A stretch of 64,000 nt of DNA, taken from positions 62,001 to 126,000 of the forward strand of contig CAWDWB010000010.1 in the NCBI GenBank assembly GCA_963805925.1, read 5' to 3'. Below the pieces are notes generated by a model. That model was not told the origin of the DNA and made no database searches. It saw nothing but the letters and a program-made list of their open reading frames with translations. Made by a program: the position numbers and the translations under genes. This DNA is from CAMPKL01 sp963805925. GTDB taxonomy: Bacteria; Acidobacteriota; Terriglobia; Bryobacterales; UBA6623. This document shows positions 8,318 to 17,810 of this stretch, in pieces (the stretch's first letter is position 1; every line of letters starts with the position of its first letter).

Positions 8318-9462
8318 TTCGTGAGCCAGTGCGCGCGTATTTGCAGCGGCTCGTGGACAGCGGAGCGTCGCCAGGCATTCAATACGTTTCCGTCGGGCCG
8401 GAAGGGCTTCGCAACGAGTGCGCCGTGGGATGGGCTGACATCAGGCGCCGGACGCCGATGACGCCGGCGACGACGCTGATGGCCTACTCGATGACCAAGA
8501 CCATTACCGCCATCGCTGTTCTCCAGTTGGCCGAAAGCGGCAGTCTTTCCCTTGATGCGACCGCTGCTGAGTACCTGCCGGAGTGGCCGTACGACGCAGG
8601 CGTGCGGGTGCGCGAACTGTTGGCGCACCTTGGCGGGCTGCCCAATCCGATTCCGCTGCGGTGGGTTCATCCCGCCGAGGAGCAAGACACCTTCGACGAG
8701 CACGAGGCCCTAATACAAGTGTTGCGGCGGCATGGCCGCGCAAACTCTGCGCCGGGCGAACGGTTCCGCTACTCGAATATCGGTTACTGGGTGCTCGGAG
8801 CGATCGTCGAGCAGGTCACGGGCGTCCGCTTCGCCGACCATGTGGAACAGCGCCTGCTGCAACCGCTCGGCCTGACGGCAGAGGACGCGGGTTTCCGTGT
8901 GGCGGATATTTCCAACCACGCGACGGGTTACCTCGCCCGATGGGCTCCAATGAATTTGGTTGGCCGCTGGCTCATCGATCGCAGGCTGCTCGACTCCTAC
9001 GACGGGACCTGGCGTCGTATCGAAATGCACTATGCGAACGGACCGGCCTTTGGAGGTTTGGTCGGTACGGCATCCGCCTTCGGGCGCCTATTACAAGACC
9101 AGATTCGGCCGAAGTCTGTGTTGCTAGGGGTGCAAGGGCGTGCCTGGCTCTGTGAGATGCAGTCAACTCACCGCGGCGCCCCCGTACCGATGACCCTTGG
9201 GTGGCACGTCGGCGTCACGAACGGCAAAGAGGTGTATTTCAAGGAGGGCGGCGGGTGCGGCTTCCGGTGTCTAATGCGTATCTGCCCGGCGCTCCGGAGA
9301 GGGTCGGTGGTGATGACCAACTCCACGGATTTCGACGTCCGTTCCTGTCTCGACGCCTCGGACGGTCTCCAAGAAGAATCAGCCCAAACGTACGGCGGCC
9401 CTGGGCCAAGGACACATCCAGACGGGACGGCACGAGGCTCAGGGCCGCACTCAAGAAGCTGA
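8314..9462 (+). CDS. Serine hydrolase, beta-lactamase/PBP (class C-like) family
   Basis: 382 residues, GTG start overlapping the cupin stop (GTGA). The catalytic SxxK is S59-M-T-K62 and the YxN motif is Y153-S-N155 (FRYSNIGYWVLG). The usual late HxG/KxG block is represented by FKEGGGCGFR. No clear signal peptide, so a cytoplasmic esterase is more likely than a penicillin-binding protein. The C-terminus is Arg/Gly-rich and looks unstructured. Co-expression with a cupin under a LysR regulator suggests breakdown or detoxification of a small ester or lactam (inference). Confidence 0.88.
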   Translation: MIREPVRAYLQRLVDSGASPGIQYVSVGPEGLRNECAVGWADIRRRTPMTPATTLMAYSMTKTITAIAVLQLAESGSLSLDATAAEYLPEWPYDAGVRVRELLAHLGGLPNPIPLRWVHPAEEQDTFDEHEALIQVLRRHGRANSAPGERFRYSNIGYWVLGAIVEQVTGVRFADHVEQRLLQPLGLTAEDAGFRVADISNHATGYLARWAPMNLVGRWLIDRRLLDSYDGTWRRIEMHYANGPAFGGLVGTASAFGRLLQDQIRPKSVLLGVQGRAWLCEMQSTHRGAPVPMTLGWHVGVTNGKEVYFKEGGGCGFRCLMRICPALRRGSVVMTNSTDFDVRSCLDASDGLQEESAQTYGGPGPRTHPDGTARGSGPHSRS

Positions 9463-9470
9463 GGAGTTTG

Positions 9471-9566
9471 CTATTTCTTCTTGGCGTCTTTGGCCTTCTT
9501 CTTCTCCTTGGGGCTGAGAGCGGGCTGCTTCTTGGTTTCTTTGGCGCCTTTGTCTTTGCTGGCCAT
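9471..9566 (-). CDS. Small lysine-rich protein (31 residues)
   Basis: Starts at the ATG at 9566 with an excellent AAGGAGA ribosome site seven bases upstream. The product has 13 Lys in 31 residues (KDKGAK, KEKKKAKDAKKK tail). Tiny basic proteins of this kind, with a LKEKR/SPKEKKK-type block, recur in several bacterial phyla and are of unknown role, perhaps nucleic-acid or ribosome binding. It converges with the serine hydrolase, nine bases apart. Confidence 0.65.
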   Translation of the reverse strand: MASKDKGAKETKKQPALSPKEKKKAKDAKKK

Positions 9567-9758
9567 GTGATTCTCCTTGGGCGTTCGGTTCGAGCCGCAA
9601 CGCTCATTCAGTCTACGCCGAACGCAGACCGGAAGAAATGGGGAATTACAAGGTCGCCTGAGCGCGAGCCGCAGCGGGCGGACAAGGGGAAAGAGCACAA
9701 GAGCCTAGGATGCGAACGGGCCGGTCTGAGCCGACCTTTACGGCGAAAGGAGTTTGAG

Positions 9759-9833
9759 TGGTGAGCGCGCAGGGACTCGAACCCTAAACCTAGTGATTAA
9801 GAGTCACTTGCTCTACCATTGAGCTACGCGCCC
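9759..9833 (-). tRNA. tRNA-Lys (anticodon CTT)
   Basis: 75 nt including an encoded 3' CCA. The acceptor stem GGGCGCG/CGCGCTC (one G-U), D arm GCTC/GAGC, anticodon stem AGTGA/TCACT with loop CTCTTAA (anticodon CTT), and T loop GGTTCGAGTCC are all intact. Discriminator base is A. Confidence 0.96.
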
Positions 9834-9870
9834 ACTCAAACAACGGACCCGTTGCAGGTCCGAAACCGAC

Positions 9871-9900
9871 AATATAGCATGCCGCCGGGGCCTTGGTCAG
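9871..9900 (-). promoter_or_regulatory. Likely promoter of the tRNA-Lys gene
   Basis: On the minus strand a CTGACC -35 (9895-9900) and a TATATT -10 (9871-9876) are separated by 18 bp, about 40 bp before the tRNA 5' end. The leader contains a perfect CAACGG/CCGTTG inverted repeat at 9841-9854. Confidence 0.5.
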
Positions 9901-10054
9901 CTTGTTTAGTTAGCTCTTCCATCCCGTTGGCGGCAACGTAACAGTTCTTCCCTTGGAAGCGTCTAAGATGCTCCATCTATTCGATCTAGGGCTTACTTGC
10001 GGAAGGGAGGGCCAGCGCCGCGTGATAGACTCACAGCTAGTGAACAACGGTCAA

Positions 10055-10714
10055 ATGTACTGGAACTTTCTCCCTTCGTCCGGCGTCATTCGTCGGCTGC
10101 GGATCAGTTGCGCGCTGCTCGCACTGGCGATCGCGCCGGCCTTGGTTTTGGCGCAGTCTGCGGAGACCGCGGTCGAACCTCCGACCCCAGCCGCCATGCC
10201 GCCAGGCGCCGCCGTAGCGCCGGGAACGGAGACCTTCCGCATCGGCATCGGCGATGTACTGGGCATCAGCGTCTGGAAGGAGCCCGACCATTCCGTCGAC
10301 TCCCTCGTGGTGCGCCCCGACGGCAAAATTTCTATCCCCTTGCTAAGGGAAGTCGATGCTGTGGGCTTGACCCCCCTCCAGTTGGAAGACGTGCTCACTG
10401 AAAAATTTAAGGAATACATTAACAACCCTACCGTAACTGTTGTAGTTAGGGAGATTAGGAGCCAGATTATCTACCTCACTGGAGCCGTGGGCCGTCCCGG
10501 GTCATTGCTCATGCGACCTGGTATGACCGCCTGGCAGGCTCTTTCCGAGGGCGGCGGGGTTGCTGAATACGCTAAGAGAAAGAAGATCTACATTGTGCGG
10601 GAGATCGGCGGAGTGCGGACGACCATCGACTTCGACTACAACGCGGTCATGAAAGGCGAAGCCGACAAAGACCTAGTTCTCAAGTCAGGCGACACCATCG
10701 TCGTTCCGGAGTAG
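10055..10714 (+). CDS. Polysaccharide export protein (Wza/EpsA-like, exosortase locus)
   Basis: 219 residues from the ATG at 10055, which immediately precedes a signal peptide (RRLRISCALLALAIAPALVLAQ); an upstream ATG at 9953 would add a non-signal extension. After a Pro/Ala-rich linker come the Poly_export domain (FRIGIGDVLGISVWKEPD ... VRPDGKISIPLL) and a SLBB-like domain (IYLTGAVGRPGSLLMRPGMT). Such proteins form the outer-membrane channel for capsule or exopolysaccharide. It opens the exosortase-type locus and works with the Wzz and CpsD homologues at 21.6-24.2 kb. Confidence 0.92.
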   Translation: MYWNFLPSSGVIRRLRISCALLALAIAPALVLAQSAETAVEPPTPAAMPPGAAVAPGTETFRIGIGDVLGISVWKEPDHSVDSLVVRPDGKISIPLLREVDAVGLTPLQLEDVLTEKFKEYINNPTVTVVVREIRSQIIYLTGAVGRPGSLLMRPGMTAWQALSEGGGVAEYAKRKKIYIVREIGGVRTTIDFDYNAVMKGEADKDLVLKSGDTIVVPE

Positions 10715-10747
10715 AAACAGTCGTCCAACCACATCGGACCGGGCGAC

Positions 10748-13700
10748 ATGATGGCGGAGGGGCGTTTGACCACATCTTGGATGAAACTTCGGATTTGCAT
10801 ACTGCTGGCAGCGGCGGTGATTTGCGGCAGTCCCGCTACGGCGCAACTTGGCCCGTCCGCGGCGCGAGTTCTGGGTCAACCGGACTTCCGCCAGAACGGC
10901 TTTAACTCGCCGGAATCGGTCGGGCTTTATGGGCCGTCGCATGTTGCATTGGATGCCCGCGGCGGCAAGCTACACGTCTACGTGACGGATCGCTCGAACC
11001 GGCGAGTCCTGGGCTGGCTTGATTTGGCCGCTCTGCAGTCCGGCGCGGAGCCTGATTTGGTGCTGGGGCAGCTCGATCTCACCCGCACCGGCGCCTTCGG
11101 AATCGGAGTCAAGGGATTCGGCGACCCAACTGCAATTGCTGTCGATCGCTCCAACGGCGACGTTTACGTTGCCGACGCGGGCGCGAATCGAGTGACGCGC
11201 TTTCGCGATCCTTTCGATGCCGCCGCAACGCTGGAACCTGACAAGGTTTATGGACAGTTGACGTTTACCTCAACGACCGCCAATCCGGGAGGGGTCAGCT
11301 CCGGAACGCTGCGGTCGCCGTCCGGCCTGGCGTTTGACGGCGACGGCAACCTGTGGATCGCAGACACCGACAACCATCGCGTCCTGGCATACACGAATGC
11401 ATCTTTGGACGACGAGACCCCAGTTGCGGCCATCGTCTTGGGTCAGTTCGATTTCGGCGCGGCGGGCATCAACGCCGGAGGCGGCGTATCGGCTGCCGGG
11501 TTTCGCAACCCGTCGGCTCTCGCCTTCGGCCCTACCGGGACGTTGTACGTAGCAGATACGGCCAATTCGCGGATTCTGGCTTTTAACGGTCCGTTCACCA
11601 CTGGCAAGTCCGCTTCGCGGGTCATTGGACAAACGAGCTTCACCACTACGACCGCCTCGGCTGCCGGGTTGCCCTGGAGCGTGCGTCGCGTCAATGGCCT
11701 CGCAGTTTCGGCCGACGACACGCTTTACGCCGCCATGCGAGACGACAACCGCATCCTTGTCTTCGAGAACGCAGCTGCATTGGCCGGACAGCAGAACGCT
11801 GTCAGAGTCATCGGACAGAAGCATACGGACGAGATTTTGCCGAATAGCGGGACAGCACCCAAAGCTTCCGCCACGGGGCTGTTTTCTCCTGGAGCGGTCG
11901 TCCTGGGGCCAGCCGGCAGCGTGGTGGTTGCCGATACCGGAAACAATCGCGTGATGGTTTACGCGGACGGCGTCAGCGCCTCGTTGGTCTTGGGACAAGC
12001 GGACTTTGTGACGAACTCGGCGAATCGGGCCGACGGCGTCGGGGTCGGCGGGCCTGCGGGGCTGGCGATCGATTACTCCACCGAAGGCTTCCCGCTATAC
12101 GCCTCAGATACCCAGAATAATCGAGTCCTAGCCTGGCGCTCGACGTTGCGCTTTGCCAACGGAGCGCCGGCGGATTTGGTGATCGGCCAAATCGGGTTCA
12201 ACGCCGTTTTCGCAAACAGCGGCTCGACGACGCCGAGTGCGTCGTCGCTCGATATGCCGAAGGGCCTGGCGGTAACCAGCGGCGGAGACTTGTTCGTCGC
12301 CGACTCGGGCAATAACCGGGTGTTGCGCTTTAGGCGACCGTTCGATCAAAACGGCAAGCCGCAAGCAAACCTCGTTCTGGGACAAAGCGCCTTTTTCACC
12401 AAAGGGTCGGCCTTCATCAATGCCGGCACGACCAACAGTCCGAGCGACGTGGAGATCGGTCCGGACGGCCGGATCTATGTGGCTGACACCGTCAACAACA
12501 GAGTCCTCGAATTCCCATCTGGAGCAACTAACGGCTCGGGCGCGGTTCGCGTCTTCGGTCAGCCGGATACCCAAACGGGCGCTCTTGCGGCTGAAGTCTC
12601 AGCGGCGTCTCTGAACGCCCCGATTGGGATCGGCGTGGACCCCTCCGGCATCCTCTATGTGGCGGACAACGGAAACCATCGCGTGCTCTTGTTTCCCTTG
12701 GGGCCCGAAGTGGCGAGTGCCGGCTCCAACGCATCCAAAGTCGTGGGACAGGCGAATTTTCAAGATGCAGGAGCGGCCAACTCCCAAGCGCGACTTCGCA
12801 ATCCGGCGGATGTGGCGCTGGGCTCGGGCGGGGTATTCTACGTTGCCGACTCCGGCAACAATCGGATTCTAGAGTTCCAGGGCGGACTGTTCTTGCCCAC
12901 GGCAGGGGCTTCGGCGGTCCGGGTATTGGGGCAACCCAGTTTTAATTCACGCAACCCCAATCCGAATTCGCCGGACGGTAGGGCGACGGCAGAGGGCCTG
13001 TCCCAACCGATTAATTTGGCGACCGACCGCAACGGAATGCTCTACGTCGCAGATGCGGGTAACAACCGGATTGTGGAGTTCGTGAAACCGGCGGTTGCCG
13101 TGAGTGCGGCCACCTTCTTACCCGGCGTAAGCGTGGCAGCCGGTTCGTTGACCTCTGTGTTTGGAGTCAACCTCAGCGCAGAAACGGCGGCGGCGAGTGC
13201 CATTCCCTTGCCCACCGAGTTAGGCGGCAGCTTCGTCGAAATCGGCGTGGATGAGGTTCGCGCTCCGTTAGTCTTCGTCTCCCCGGGACAATTCAACTTG
13301 CAGATTCCGCCGGCTACTCCGACGGGCGTGCAGCAACTGCACGTGCGAATGGCGGAGACGGATGAATTGATCGCCGGCGGATTCGCCGGCGTGGCGGGCG
13401 TACGGCCAGGGCTATTCACGCTTTCCCAGAATGGCGTGGGATTTGCCGTAGCGGTGAATCAGGACGGAACCTTCAACAGTCCTGAGAATCCGGCTCCGCG
13501 CGGCAGTGTGATTACCCTTTACGGTACGGGACAAGGGCCGACGAATCCTGCCGTGGCGGCCGGCGAGGCGCCTCCCAGCGGCGTGTTGGCCAACACGACC
13601 GCCATTCCCAAGCAGACCGCTATAGAATGCCTACAGCCGAACGCCATGTGTGTGGTGATGGCGAACAAGATCGCCGAGACGCAGTTTTCAGGCCTTGCGC

Positions 13701-13837
13701 CGAACTTCGTCGGACTTTGGCAGTTGAACGTGAAGGTGCCGGAAGGGGCAGATTTCCTCGGCGGGCCTCTCGTTGAGATCAAGGCGGTCGTCAATCAAGT
13801 GACGACAAACGACAAGGTTTTCATATCGACTCAGTAG
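10748..13837 (+). CDS. Exported 12-repeat NHL beta-propeller protein with TIGR03437 C-terminal domain
   Basis: 1029 residues (ATG at 10748; an in-frame ATG at 10781 sits right before the signal peptide KLRICILLAAAVICG and may be the true start). About residues 40-780 hold twelve NHL-type repeats, each with a YVADxxNNRVLxF core and preceded by a [VI]xGQxxF tag (for example VLGQPDF, VIGQTSF, VLGQSAF). Twelve repeats suggest two six-bladed propellers. Residues from about 783 form the TIGR03437 domain characteristic of Solibacter-group proteins (VSAATF, FVSPGQFNLQIP, YGTGQGPT). Function unknown; an exported binding scaffold is likely. Placed between the export channel gene and the PrsT-like gene, so probably part of the exopolysaccharide system. 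Confidence 0.9.
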   Translation: MMAEGRLTTSWMKLRICILLAAAVICGSPATAQLGPSAARVLGQPDFRQNGFNSPESVGLYGPSHVALDARGGKLHVYVTDRSNRRVLGWLDLAALQSGAEPDLVLGQLDLTRTGAFGIGVKGFGDPTAIAVDRSNGDVYVADAGANRVTRFRDPFDAAATLEPDKVYGQLTFTSTTANPGGVSSGTLRSPSGLAFDGDGNLWIADTDNHRVLAYTNASLDDETPVAAIVLGQFDFGAAGINAGGGVSAAGFRNPSALAFGPTGTLYVADTANSRILAFNGPFTTGKSASRVIGQTSFTTTTASAAGLPWSVRRVNGLAVSADDTLYAAMRDDNRILVFENAAALAGQQNAVRVIGQKHTDEILPNSGTAPKASATGLFSPGAVVLGPAGSVVVADTGNNRVMVYADGVSASLVLGQADFVTNSANRADGVGVGGPAGLAIDYSTEGFPLYASDTQNNRVLAWRSTLRFANGAPADLVIGQIGFNAVFANSGSTTPSASSLDMPKGLAVTSGGDLFVADSGNNRVLRFRRPFDQNGKPQANLVLGQSAFFTKGSAFINAGTTNSPSDVEIGPDGRIYVADTVNNRVLEFPSGATNGSGAVRVFGQPDTQTGALAAEVSAASLNAPIGIGVDPSGILYVADNGNHRVLLFPLGPEVASAGSNASKVVGQANFQDAGAANSQARLRNPADVALGSGGVFYVADSGNNRILEFQGGLFLPTAGASAVRVLGQPSFNSRNPNPNSPDGRATAEGLSQPINLATDRNGMLYVADAGNNRIVEFVKPAVAVSAATFLPGVSVAAGSLTSVFGVNLSAETAAASAIPLPTELGGSFVEIGVDEVRAPLVFVSPGQFNLQIPPATPTGVQQLHVRMAETDELIAGGFAGVAGVRPGLFTLSQNGVGFAVAVNQDGTFNSPENPAPRGSVITLYGTGQGPTNPAVAAGEAPPSGVLANTTAIPKQTAIECLQPNAMCVVMANKIAETQFSGLAPNFVGLWQLNVKVPEGADFLGGPLVEIKAVVNQVTTNDKVFISTQ

Positions 13838-13847
13838 GAGACTTACG

Positions 13848-16139
13848 ATGCGACTTACGGGAATAAAGATCACGGCTAGAATCTGGGCGGTTGCCGCCGG
13901 CATGGTCTTGCTTGCCGCTTGCATGAAGTCGCCTGAAGAGCAGTACAAGGCGTACATGGAAAGCGGAACGTCATACGTTGAGGCTAAGGACTACGCCAAC
14001 GCGACGTTGCAGTTTCGCAACGCCGCCCGAGTCAACCCCAACGTGTCGGAGCCGCAGTACCAGCTCGCCAAGGCCTACTTGCAGGAGAACAAAATCAGGG
14101 AGGCCCTTCAGGCGATTCAAGAAGCCGTCAAGATCGACCCCAATGACACGGACTCGAACCTGCTGATGGCCCAGCTGTGGTCCCGTCTGGGAGGAGAGAG
14201 CGAAGTCAAGGACGCAGAAGGAAGGCTCGCCACCATCCTCGAAAGCCGTCCGAATGATCCAGAGGCGCTATTCGCCATGGCCATCGCGCGCGGCAGACTC
14301 GGTTCCGTCCAAGACGCCGAGGGCCTGCTTGAGAAGGCACTGGAGAACTCTCCGGCTCACCTGCAAAGTGCAATTACCTTGGCGCGGTTGCGCCTGGGAG
14401 AAAAGGACCCGGCGGGCGCGGAGAAGATTCTCCGTGACGCCGTCGCTAGTTCGGAAGACAAGAAGCCTGCACAAATTGCGCTGGCTCAGTTGCTCATTGC
14501 GATAGGCAAACTCGATCAAGCTGCCGCCGAGGTCGACTCGATTCTGGCAGCCGACGATTCTTATGGCCCCGCGTTACTCGCCAGAGGCTTGCTGTATCTG
14601 CGCGCCGGGGATAAGACGGCTGCGGAGGGGATGTACAAGCGCGCGTCGGCGTTGCCGGGAGATGTCTACAAGACAGCCTACGCAAGAGTCCTGGCCCTGA
14701 ACGGCAAGAACGCGGAAGCCACGGCGGAATTTCAGCGGTTATATGATGCGGAGCCATCGGACCGCCAGCTCCGCACTATGCTGGTCCTCTCCAATTTGCG
14801 CGAAGGCAAGCAGGACGCCGCCGAGGCGCTGCTGACCGCGGCCATTCGCGAGAACGACCGTGACTTTGACGCGAGACTACAGCGCGCCGAGTTGTACTTG
14901 CGCACCGGGCGTCTAGAACCGGCGCGCGCCGACATGGACGTCGCCCTCAGCATCCAGCCGACCAGCTCTCAGGCCCACTACCTGTTGGCCAAGATCCACG
15001 AGGCTTCCCAGAATCCGATCGGCGCCCGCCAGGAATTGGGCGAATCGATGCGGCTGGATCCGACGTTCCTGTTGGCCCGTCTCGACATGGCCCAGAGCCT
15101 GCTGAAGTCCAACTCGCAGCGCTCGGCCCTAGATATTCTCAATGAAGCGCCGGAACAGATGAAAAACCAGCCGCAACTGGTATCCAGTAAGATCTGGGCC
15201 CAAATTGCCCTTGGCGATTATGACGAGGCAATGAAAGAGCTAACCGCCGCCCGCACATCGCTCGGGGAACTGAGAGATATGCGCCTTCAAGAAGGGGTCA
15301 TTTATGCGGCCCGCGGAGACCATGCGAAGGCCTTGCCGTTGCTGCGCGGCGCCCTCGACGCGACTCCTTTGGATCTGCGCGCGTTCAATGCCTTGGTGGC
15401 GACGCAGGTCAGCTCGAAACAGGTCGACCGGGCGCTAGAAACGGTTCGACAACATGCAAATGCCCACCAGGATTCGCCGACACTGCAACTGTCCGCCGGC
15501 ACCTGGTTGATTCGAGCCGGCAAGCCGGACGAAGCGCGTACCTACTTGGAGCGAGCGGTGGCGGACGGCCAAACCGAAGGCCAAGCTCAGTTGTTGCTGT
15601 CGAGCCTGGACGAACAAGCAGGAAACGAGCAGGGCGCCATCCGCCGATTGCAAGGCGTAATCGCCAAGCAGTCCAACAACACCGCCGCCCTCACCAGGCT
15701 GGCCATGCTGCAGGAGAAGCAAGAAGACTTCGCCGCTGCGGAAAAGAATTACCGCGCTGTCCTCACCGTTGCGCCCGACGATGTCGCGGTCTTGAACAAT
15801 TTGGCTTACCTCGTCGCCACGAAGAACGGCAACCTGGATGAAGCGCTACGGTTGGCTCAGGCCGCCCGTGAGCGGGCGCCCGATGGGAGCGCCGCGACAG
15901 GGCTGGTAGAGGACACATTGGGCTGGGTCCATTACCTGCGCGGCAGCCACGACGTCGCCGTGTCTACGCTTCGTGGGGCCTCCGAAAAGGCTCCCAAGGC
16001 GGCAATCATCCGTTATCACTTAGCCATGGCGCAGGCCAAGGCCGGCAGGCTGCAAGACGCGAAGGCGTCCTATCAGGCCGGCCTGTCTCTCGACTCCACG
16101 CTGCCGGAGGCGCGTAGCGCCGCGGAACTGGTCCAGTAG
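13848..16139 (+). CDS. PrsT-like TPR lipoprotein of the exosortase/PEP-CTERM system
   Basis: 763 residues with GGAG seven bases before the ATG. A lipobox (VLLAAC, cysteine about residue 25) predicts an outer-membrane lipoprotein. Nearly the whole mature protein is TPR repeats (first unit GTSYVEAKDYANATLQFRNA; last near YRAVLTVAPDDVAVLNNLAY). Length, lipobox and position match the TPR protein PrsT found in XrtA-type exopolysaccharide loci, where it is thought to organise export at the outer membrane. Ten bases separate it from the NHL gene, so the two are co-transcribed. Confidence 0.85.
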   Translation: MRLTGIKITARIWAVAAGMVLLAACMKSPEEQYKAYMESGTSYVEAKDYANATLQFRNAARVNPNVSEPQYQLAKAYLQENKIREALQAIQEAVKIDPNDTDSNLLMAQLWSRLGGESEVKDAEGRLATILESRPNDPEALFAMAIARGRLGSVQDAEGLLEKALENSPAHLQSAITLARLRLGEKDPAGAEKILRDAVASSEDKKPAQIALAQLLIAIGKLDQAAAEVDSILAADDSYGPALLARGLLYLRAGDKTAAEGMYKRASALPGDVYKTAYARVLALNGKNAEATAEFQRLYDAEPSDRQLRTMLVLSNLREGKQDAAEALLTAAIRENDRDFDARLQRAELYLRTGRLEPARADMDVALSIQPTSSQAHYLLAKIHEASQNPIGARQELGESMRLDPTFLLARLDMAQSLLKSNSQRSALDILNEAPEQMKNQPQLVSSKIWAQIALGDYDEAMKELTAARTSLGELRDMRLQEGVIYAARGDHAKALPLLRGALDATPLDLRAFNALVATQVSSKQVDRALETVRQHANAHQDSPTLQLSAGTWLIRAGKPDEARTYLERAVADGQTEGQAQLLLSSLDEQAGNEQGAIRRLQGVIAKQSNNTAALTRLAMLQEKQEDFAAAEKNYRAVLTVAPDDVAVLNNLAYLVATKNGNLDEALRLAQAARERAPDGSAATGLVEDTLGWVHYLRGSHDVAVSTLRGASEKAPKAAIIRYHLAMAQAKAGRLQDAKASYQAGLSLDSTLPEARSAAELVQ

Positions 16140-16266
16140 GGGATTGTCCGGCTGAAATCTTCGCGTCTAACCCGCACGCCGCCTGTTCCAAGCAGTCGGC
16201 GTTTCGGTTTGGGGGCTGCCGAGATTCGGCCTGCGGAGCCCAGCGTCGGAGCAGTCAGTCTGGGCG

Positions 16267-16905
16267 CTATCCTGGGGGACGAGGCAGCACGTTCTTGACG
16301 AGCGGCAGCAGCTTCGCCGCCAGATCCAAAGCCTCTTTCTCGCCTTCGGGCGTGTCCTCGACGGTGACTCGGACGATCGACCCGGACGTCCGTTGCTTCA
16401 TGACCGAGTCCCAGACGAGGCAGATCTTGGCGTAGTATTCCGAAGCCACTACTCGTTCGTAGCTTTGATACCAGTAAAGAACCAGCAATCTGGATTGTCC
16501 TTTCTGGATGTAGTAGCGATTGATTTCTGCCGGTTCGCCTTCGAACGGGATCTTCGATTGGGCGTACTTCCAGATTTCCCAGCCGCTACCCGGGAGGCAG
16601 TGCTTGGGTGAATGCATGGCCTCTCCGGCCTGCTGCATGCTGTAGAAAGCAATGAACAGATCCGCGGCGGCCCCATCCTCTCGACGATAGTCGCGTTTGA
16701 TATAGGAAGTCGCCTGCAGAACATCCTCTTCGGCCTGGCTCAAGCGAGCCTCATCGTGGCCGCTCCAGTCGCCGATCTCCATCGGAATCGTTTCCAGCGG
16801 TTGGTACAGCGCTTCCGGACTGCGCTGGCCGCTCCACATGACCGTCGCGTAGGTTAGAGCCAAGAGGGCAGCCAGAGATCCGGTACGAGCGCTTAATGAC
16901 ATCAT
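16267..16905 (-). CDS. EpsI-domain protein (exosortase-associated)
   Basis: 212 residues from the ATG at 16905, whose first bases overlap the exosortase stop (ATGATG), or 211 from the next ATG. An N-terminal membrane helix (SLAALLALTYATVMW) is followed by the EpsI domain: IPMEIGDWSG, SYIKRDY, FYSMQQAGEAMHSPKHCLPGSGWE and LLVLYWYQS. The HSPxxCLPGxGW block is the family hallmark. EpsI is often fused to the exosortase; here it is a separate, translationally coupled gene. Its role in exosortase-linked polysaccharide export is not biochemically defined. Confidence 0.9.
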   Translation of the reverse strand: MMSLSARTGSLAALLALTYATVMWSGQRSPEALYQPLETIPMEIGDWSGHDEARLSQAEEDVLQATSYIKRDYRREDGAAADLFIAFYSMQQAGEAMHSPKHCLPGSGWEIWKYAQSKIPFEGEPAEINRYYIQKGQSRLLVLYWYQSYERVVASEYYAKICLVWDSVMKQRTSGSIVRVTVEDTPEGEKEALDLAAKLLPLVKNVLPRPPG

Positions 16906-17792
16906 CGACTTTCTCCGACTTGAACATTCTTGCGCGTCTCGAACCGGGCCAGCAGTGTCGCCAGCAAATACATGAATCCGAATCCGACCAAGAAAACGAC
17001 CCATCCCGAGAAGGAATGAAAAAAGCCCTCGGCCAAGGCTGGGTCTTCGCGCGCAAATAAAGCTGTAATGACGATTCGCAATACATTGACTGCGATCGCG
17101 ACCGGAAACGCCAGAAAGAAGAGGAAGACCCTGATCGGCAGGGTACTGCAGACGAAGTATCCCAATACCAGCGCCAGGACGCTCAGCGACGAGATACTCC
17201 TCAGCCCGCTGCAGGCCTCTGCTACGCCAAGCGAGATATCGGACAGGTGCATGACGTTGCCGTCGCGGAAGATGGGGATCCCCATCATTTCGATGGTGTT
17301 GCTGGCTACCCAGGAGGCGAACAGCTGTAGGGGTGCAGCCAGCTTGTTATAGATGATCGCCGGGATCGGAACCATCGTGGCGAGCAAGACGAGCGGGAAG
17401 GCCATCTGCTGGAGGCGAGCCAATCCCCAGTAGGTTAGGATGATCCCGGCGAGAATAATCACCAAAGAGACGCGGGTCAGAAAAAATTCCGCCCCGAGGC
17501 GTCCCAGGATATGCACGGCGCAGCCGGCGCCTGCTAAGAGCAGTCCTCTGGAGTCAGCGGACGCGGGCGCCGCAAGGATCCGGTCCCGATTCAACCAAGC
17601 CACGTAGGCCGCCAGAGGCGGTATCAGCAGTCCATGGGAGTATGCTTCGTCTGTCCACCACACGTAGGCCATGCCCGGGACGACGTCCCAGTACAGCAAG
17701 GCGACGAGGCCTCCCACCAGAGCGACTGCGCCCCAGGAGAGCCGGTTCCAGGAGAACGCGATGGGCGTGTCACGGGCTGCGGTGTCAGACAT
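16902..17792 (-). CDS. xrt: Exosortase (transpeptidase for PEP-CTERM proteins)
   Basis: 296 residues, multi-pass membrane protein. The catalytic triad of the family is visible: C194 in EACSGLRS, R239 in NVLRI, and H259 in FFHSFSGW. An early DEAYSHGLLIPPLA block is also typical. The enzyme is expected to cut and re-anchor proteins with a C-terminal PEP-CTERM tripartite signal. A candidate substrate gene, though broken, lies at 33.8-34.4 kb. Co-directional with the glycosylphosphotransferase upstream and EpsI downstream. Subtype (for example XrtA) is inferred from neighbours, not proven. Confidence 0.93.
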   Translation of the reverse strand: MSDTAARDTPIAFSWNRLSWGAVALVGGLVALLYWDVVPGMAYVWWTDEAYSHGLLIPPLAAYVAWLNRDRILAAPASADSRGLLLAGAGCAVHILGRLGAEFFLTRVSLVIILAGIILTYWGLARLQQMAFPLVLLATMVPIPAIIYNKLAAPLQLFASWVASNTIEMMGIPIFRDGNVMHLSDISLGVAEACSGLRSISSLSVLALVLGYFVCSTLPIRVFLFFLAFPVAIAVNVLRIVITALFAREDPALAEGFFHSFSGWVVFLVGFGFMYLLATLLARFETRKNVQVGESR

Positions 17793-17810
17793 AGTAGATT
17801 CGGCCGCTCT

